Shown here in pieces: positions 22,607 through 26,191 of a stretch of DNA of 26,191 nucleotides; positions within the stretch are counted from its first letter, which is position 1; each line of letters starts with the position of its first letter. Source of the DNA: JBHEKP01 sp041859375 (GTDB lineage: Bacteria > Hydrogenedentota > Hydrogenedentia > Hydrogenedentales > CAITNO01); the NCBI GenBank assembly GCA_041859375.1, contig JBHEKP010000232.1, positions 1 to 26,191 on the forward strand, in the 5' to 3' direction. The notes beneath the pieces were generated by a model. That model saw only the letters and a program-made list of their open reading frames with translations. It was not told where the DNA came from and made no database searches. The translations under genes and the position numbers were made by a program.

Positions 22607-25528
22607 GTGACTTACCGCAGGGAAATTGTACTGAAAATATTCCGCGGAATCTTCTCCGCGTACTTCTTTCTGCTGGTGCTGGCGCTTTACGCGGAAACCC
22701 GTGACGCGGCGGGGGAGATTAAGTGGCTGGTTCTGCAGTGGTTCGGCGCGTTCCTCTGCGCCGGGTGGCTGCTGGCGCAGCGGTGGTTTTCCCTGCCGGT
22801 GCGCCGGCCCCGGATGCTGGCCGAGCTGGTGACGCTGTTTTGCGCGTTGCTGCTGGCGTCGGCGCTGGCCTCACAGCACCGGTGGGCCTCGCTGGTGGAA
22901 TTCTCGCGTTTTTTCTTCCTCACGGCGCTGTATTTCACCGCGTCCCAGGTGTTTTTTGAGCCCGGCCAGGTGCTCCGGCTGTTCCGCTTTGTCTGCGCGG
23001 CGGTGGGCGTTGCCGCCCTGTATGCCGCCCTGCAGGCGGCCGGATACGACCCGTTTCCCTGGGAAAGCCAGGATTCGGAGGTGTACCGGCAGCTTCCCTC
23101 CACCTTTGGCAACCCCAATTACGCCGCCCATGTGCTGGTGCTGGCGCTGCCGGTGACGGTGCTGCTGCTCATGTCGGGATGGTTTTGGGCGCTTCCGCTC
23201 ATGGCGGGATTCGCCGCCTACCTCTGGCACACCGGTCAGCGGGGCGGGGTGGTGGCGCTGGCCGCCGCGGCGGGTGTGCTCGCGCTCGCATGGCTTTTCC
23301 GGCGGCTGCTGAAAAAACCGCACCGTGCCGCGGCGGCGGCCCTGGTGTCAGCCGCGCTGCTGGCCGCGCTGGCGGGCGGCGGGGCGATGGCCCTGCTGAA
23401 ATGGCGCACGGGCACGGCGTTTCCGGTGGACGCGTCGGTGCTGCTCCGCTACCAGTCGCTGGTGGGCTCGTCCAGGATGGCGCTCAGCAGGCCGGTGCTC
23501 GGATTCGGCCCGGGGTGTTACAAAATTGAGAACCCCCGGTTCTGGACCTTCCACGAGCAGGAAAATTTCGCCCGTGATCTGACCATGAACCACCACGTGC
23601 ACAATGATCCGCTGGAGCTTGCGGTGGATTCGGGGCTGCCCGCGGCGGGGGTGTGGCTGGCGCTGATGTGCACGGCCCTGGGCGGCGCGCTGATCATGGC
23701 GTGGACTGCCCGCGACCAGGCGCGGCGGCGGCTGGGCTGGCTTTTCGCAGCGGTTTTCACCGCGTTTTTTGTGGACGGCCTTTTCGGGTTCAACCTGCGG
23801 CTGCCCGTTTCCGCATCGCTGCTCTTCGTGTTTTTCGGGCTGATGGAGGGGCTGGCGGAGCGCGGAGCGCCCCCGGAATCCGGCGGAGGCCCCCGCGTTC
23901 CGGCATGGCTGCGGTGGCCCGCGGCGGCGGCGGTCCTGTTTTTCCTGCTGCTGGGCACCCGCGAGTTTGCGGGCATGTACCACCATCATCAGGGGGTGGG
24001 CGCGCAGGCCTCCAAGCAATACGCCCTTGCGGCGCGCCACTATGAGCTTGGCAGGATGATTGCCCCCTGGAAGCACCGCTTCCCCTGGCGTCTGGGGCAG
24101 TTGGCCATGGTTCGGCAGGACATGGAGACGGCGGAAAAGGAATTCAACACCGCGCTCGCCCTCAACCCGAATGACATCGTCATGCGCACCACGCTGGCGG
24201 AGGCGCAGATGGTGCGCGCCCAGCGCACCGACACGGAGACCCGCGAGGGCGCCCTGGAGGCGCTGCGGCTGTACGACGCCGCCGCGGAGAACGCGCGGTT
24301 TGTGCTGGAACTCTGCCCCATGTTCGCCCAGGCCCACGACGCCCTGGGCCGCGCGGCGTCGCTGGGCGCGGCGCTGCTGGCCGCCCGGAAAAACCCGGAC
24401 ATCGCCGACAAGGCGCGGGAGTACTGGCAAATGGCGCGCACCCACCTCCAGCAGGCGGTGGTTTCGGAGGACGCCACCGAGGGCCGGGCCGGCATTTACC
24501 GGAACCTGGGCCGGGTGTGCGTGGCCCTTTCGGACTTTGACGGCGCGGAGCAGGCTTTTGCCCGGGCCGCGCAGGCGGATCCCGCCGACGACGACACCTG
24601 GCCGCTGTTTCTCCAGTTCGCGCGGGAGCACAACCGCTTCGGACGTCTGCGCACGGCGCTTTCGGACCAGATTGACTGGCTGCGCAACAAGCGGGAGCCC
24701 GACCGCAACGCGCTGGCGACGATGAACCTGTTTTACGCGAACGTGCTGGAGGTGGGCTTTTCCGACCTGGACGGCGCGGAGGACGCCTACGGGCTGGCGG
24801 TGCAGTACGCCCCGCTCCGGGGCGAGGTGTGGACCAACCTGGCGCGGTTTGCCTTCACCACGGGCCGCATCCCCGCCATGCGGGCCATGATCCTCCGCTC
24901 CTGCGATCAGCTTGCGGCCAGGACCCCGCCGTCCCCCCCCCTGCCGCAGGTGGCGGCGGTGGACGCGGTGCTGCGGCGCGGACCGGAGGCCATGGACAAC
25001 GCCACGCTGGTGCTGGCCACGGCGGCGCGCTCGGTGCGCCCCGACGCGCCCCTGTCCCCGGCGCAGGAGTTTGGCTGGGCCGGCATCATGCTCTTTGAGC
25101 TGCTCCAGCAGGACGCCCCGGACGAGGCGCGGACCTGCAACGCCGCATTCAACCTCGCCCTGGTCTTTGCCGTGACGGGCGAGTACGGGCGCGCGGACAT
25201 GCTCTTCAACGGCGCAAGGCGGTGCCTGGCACCGGAGCTTCAGCCCGCGCTCGTGGTGCAGTGGGCCGACATGCGCGTGCGCCAGGACCGCGCGCGGGAG
25301 GCGCTGACCATGCTGGAGGAGGCGCTGGCGTCATACCCCGACGACATGGACCTGTCCTGGGCCGCGGCGCGCGCCATGGTCAAAATGGGCCGGCGCGAAG
25401 ACGCCCTGCGCGCCTACCGGAGCCTGCTGGAGTCGGACAAGATGGAGGAGGGCGCGCGGGCCATGCTGCGGGAGGAGATGTCCCTGCTGGAAAAGTCGGA
25501 GCCCCCCGCGAAGCCGCAAGAAAATTGA
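22607..25528 (+). CDS. O-antigen-ligase-like membrane protein fused to a long TPR region
   Basis: The 973-residue protein has about ten to twelve membrane spans in its first 450 residues. A periplasmic loop reads FGPGCYKIENP ... HHVHNDPLELAVDSGLPAAG, with His329-Asp334 corresponding to the conserved H-x-N region of the Wzy_C/WaaL superfamily. Residues about 450-973 are tetratricopeptide-like helical repeats (for example YALAARHYELGRMIAP and AEKEFNTALALNPND), expected in the periplasm. Such enzymes attach or polymerise glycans from lipid carriers; the TPR part may hold the acceptor or partner. The GTG start at 22607 follows GGAG at 8 bases and keeps the first membrane helices; the frame is open to 22298 but that part lies over the thuA gene. 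The stop lies in the -35 box of the tRNA promoter. Confidence 0.85.
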   Translation: MTYRREIVLKIFRGIFSAYFFLLVLALYAETRDAAGEIKWLVLQWFGAFLCAGWLLAQRWFSLPVRRPRMLAELVTLFCALLLASALASQHRWASLVEFSRFFFLTALYFTASQVFFEPGQVLRLFRFVCAAVGVAALYAALQAAGYDPFPWESQDSEVYRQLPSTFGNPNYAAHVLVLALPVTVLLLMSGWFWALPLMAGFAAYLWHTGQRGGVVALAAAAGVLALAWLFRRLLKKPHRAAAAALVSAALLAALAGGGAMALLKWRTGTAFPVDASVLLRYQSLVGSSRMALSRPVLGFGPGCYKIENPRFWTFHEQENFARDLTMNHHVHNDPLELAVDSGLPAAGVWLALMCTALGGALIMAWTARDQARRRLGWLFAAVFTAFFVDGLFGFNLRLPVSASLLFVFFGLMEGLAERGAPPESGGGPRVPAWLRWPAAAAVLFFLLLGTREFAGMYHHHQGVGAQASKQYALAARHYELGRMIAPWKHRFPWRLGQLAMVRQDMETAEKEFNTALALNPNDIVMRTTLAEAQMVRAQRTDTETREGALEALRLYDAAAENARFVLELCPMFAQAHDALGRAASLGAALLAARKNPDIADKAREYWQMARTHLQQAVVSEDATEGRAGIYRNLGRVCVALSDFDGAEQAFARAAQADPADDDTWPLFLQFAREHNRFGRLRTALSDQIDWLRNKREPDRNALATMNLFYANVLEVGFSDLDGAEDAYGLAVQYAPLRGEVWTNLARFAFTTGRIPAMRAMILRSCDQLAARTPPSPPLPQVAAVDAVLRRGPEAMDNATLVLATAARSVRPDAPLSPAQEFGWAGIMLFELLQQDAPDEARTCNAAFNLALVFAVTGEYGRADMLFNGARRCLAPELQPALVVQWADMRVRQDRAREALTMLEEALASYPDDMDLSWAAARAMVKMGRREDALRAYRSLLESDKMEEGARAMLREEMSLLEKSEPPAKPQEN

Positions 25529-25554
25529 CACGCGGGCGGCGCGTGATATACAAT
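25525..25554 (+). promoter_or_regulatory. Promoter of tRNA-Leu overlapping the ligase stop codon
   Basis: A perfect TTGACA (25525-25530) contains the TGA stop of the preceding gene. TACAAT (25549-25554, five of six) is 18 bases away, with TATACA (25547-25552) at 16 bases as an alternative. Transcription would start near 25561, just before the tRNA at 25570. Confidence 0.7.
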
Positions 25555-25569
25555 TTGCCCGTCTTTGCC

Positions 25570-25656
25570 GCCGGAGTGGTGGAATTGGCAGACACGCATG
25601 GTTCAGGTCCATGTGCTCGCAAGGGCGTGAAGGTTCAAGTCCTTTCTCCGGCACCA
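25570..25656 (+). tRNA. tRNA-Leu, anticodon CAG
   Basis: The 87-base gene folds as a class II tRNA. The acceptor stem GCCGGAG (25570-25576) pairs with CTCCGGC (25646-25652), followed by discriminator A and an encoded CCA (25654-25656). The anticodon stem CATGG/CCATG (25597-25601, 25609-25613) holds loop TTCAGGT with anticodon CAG at 25604-25606, reading CUG. A long variable arm (around TGCTCGCAAGGGCG) and GGTTCAAGTCC in the T arm confirm tRNA-Leu. Confidence 0.97.
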
Positions 25657-25667
25657 TAAATTACCCG

Positions 25668-25707
25668 CATGCCGCGGTTCCCCAGGGAACGGCGGCATGT
25701 TTTTTTT
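25668..25707 (+). terminator. Terminator of tRNA-Leu
   Basis: A long stem (25668-25682 with 25685-25699) has one mismatch in 15 positions, the innermost base pair opening into a 4-base loop, and is followed by eight T (25700-25707). It lies 11 bases after the tRNA. The region 25708-25799 between it and the next gene shows no clear promoter. Confidence 0.93.
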
Positions 25708-25799
25708 ATGTCCGTTGGCTAGTTATGGAAGGAAGACGGGGACGCGTGGTACCATCCCTTTGGGCGCTTCAACCGCGCACCGAAAGGGAACACGGAAGC

Positions 25800-26191
25800 A
25801 TGACGGGCAGTGTGGTTATCTTCGGCGGCAGGGGGCAGTTGGGGCGCGATCTCACGGCCCTGCTCGCGCCGCGCGCGGAGGTCGCCGTCGCGGACATGCC
25901 CGAATGCGACATCACCCTGCCCGGCGTCGCCGGCGGGTTCATCCGCAAACACTCTCCCGCGCTGGTGATCAACGCCGCCGCGTACACGGATGTGGAAAAG
26001 GCGGAGGACGAGCCGGAAACGGCCCGGCGCATCAACGAAGACGGCGCGCGGCGGGTGGCGGAGGCCGCGGCGGAGGCGGGCGCGCCGGTGGTCTATTACT
26101 CCACGGACTTTGTCTTTGACGGGGCGTCGGAAGCGCCCTACGCAGAGGACGCGCCCACCGCGCCGCTGAGCGTTTACGGGCGCACCAAACT
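25800..26191 (+). CDS. rfbD: dTDP-4-dehydrorhamnose reductase, N-terminal part (runs off window)
   Basis: Translation from the ATG at 25800 gives about 130 residues to the window end without a stop. FGGRGQLGRDL near residue 8 is the NAD(P)-binding glycine motif. VINAAAYTDVEKAEDEPE, YYSTDFVFDG and the YGRTK motif (catalytic Tyr and Lys of the short-chain dehydrogenase family) are typical of RmlD/RfbD. The enzyme makes the last step to dTDP-L-rhamnose, a cytosolic precursor for cell-surface glycans, which fits the ligase and Wzm/Wzt genes in the window. AAAGGGA lies 11 bases and GGAA 2 bases before the ATG, so the ribosome site is not ideal. The C-terminal half is missing only because the window ends. 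Other rml genes may follow but are not visible. Confidence 0.9.
   Translation, partial: MTGSVVIFGGRGQLGRDLTALLAPRAEVAVADMPECDITLPGVAGGFIRKHSPALVINAAAYTDVEKAEDEPETARRINEDGARRVAEAAAEAGAPVVYYSTDFVFDGASEAPYAEDAPTAPLSVYGRTK

Noticed and set aside
23348..24631. Minus-strand open frame (427 codons) inside the ligase-TPR gene
   Set aside because: Arg/Gln/Pro-rich translation without motifs, fully antisense to a convincing gene.
1..26191. CRISPR array, insertion sequence, integrase or phage genes
   Set aside because: No regularly spaced repeats, transposase or recombinase motifs, or terminal inverted repeats were seen on either strand; the tRNA-Leu 3' end has no visible attachment-site duplicate in this window.

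Overview
The window is about 26 kb of GC-rich, densely packed bacterial DNA with short intergenic gaps. The cell type suggested is a Gram-negative heterotroph of the Hydrogenedentota / PVC kind. This is inferred from the mix of Tat-exported Gfo/Idh/MocA oxidoreductases, a DUF6807 protein, ThuA, large GH13 and GH116 glycosidases, lipoproteins, an O-antigen-ligase-like protein, Wzm/Wzt-type export genes and a secreted Ig-domain protein with a C-terminal sorting-like tail. No marker gene fixes the taxonomy.

Layout. Positions 1-505 hold a type IV pilin-like gene with a strong terminator. Positions 504-10047 are a carbohydrate block: a very large intracellular GH13 enzyme (minus strand), divergent from a Tat-exported GH116 (glucosylceramidase/DUF608 type) enzyme with an inserted beta-sandwich domain, then a minus-strand two-gene operon of a DUF4432 aldose-epimerase-like protein and galactokinase with a good sigma70-type promoter. 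Positions 10131-11546 form a self-contained unit for a secreted Ig-like/calcium-binding protein: near-consensus promoter, 5' UTR with a direct repeat, and a UUCG-tetraloop terminator. Positions 11751-13267 encode an ABC-2 permease and its ATPase (overlapping ATGA), of the polysaccharide-export type.

Positions 13274-17948 carry a PHP-domain lipoprotein, a YtrA-type GntR repressor with a possible autoregulatory operator, a small zinc-ribbon membrane protein and a vWA lipoprotein. Both the PHP and vWA domains have lost canonical metal-ligand residues. Positions 18156-22509 are a sugar-oxidoreduction module: Gfo/Idh/MocA - DUF6807 - Gfo/Idh/MocA in one direction and ThuA converging on it. Positions 22607-25528 encode an O-antigen-ligase-like membrane protein fused to a long TPR region. 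tRNA-Leu(CAG) follows with its own promoter and terminator, and the start of a dTDP-4-dehydrorhamnose reductase runs off the window end.

How the genes may work together (inference): exported GH116 and Tat-dependent oxidoreductases would process glycosides in the periplasm, and cytosolic GH13 and galactokinase would handle alpha-glucans and galactose. The Wzm/Wzt pair, the ligase and RmlD-like enzyme point to surface polysaccharide assembly. I found no CRISPR array, insertion sequence, integrase, phage gene or obvious new defence system. The most unusual items are domain architectures and degenerate active sites rather than a clearly new system.
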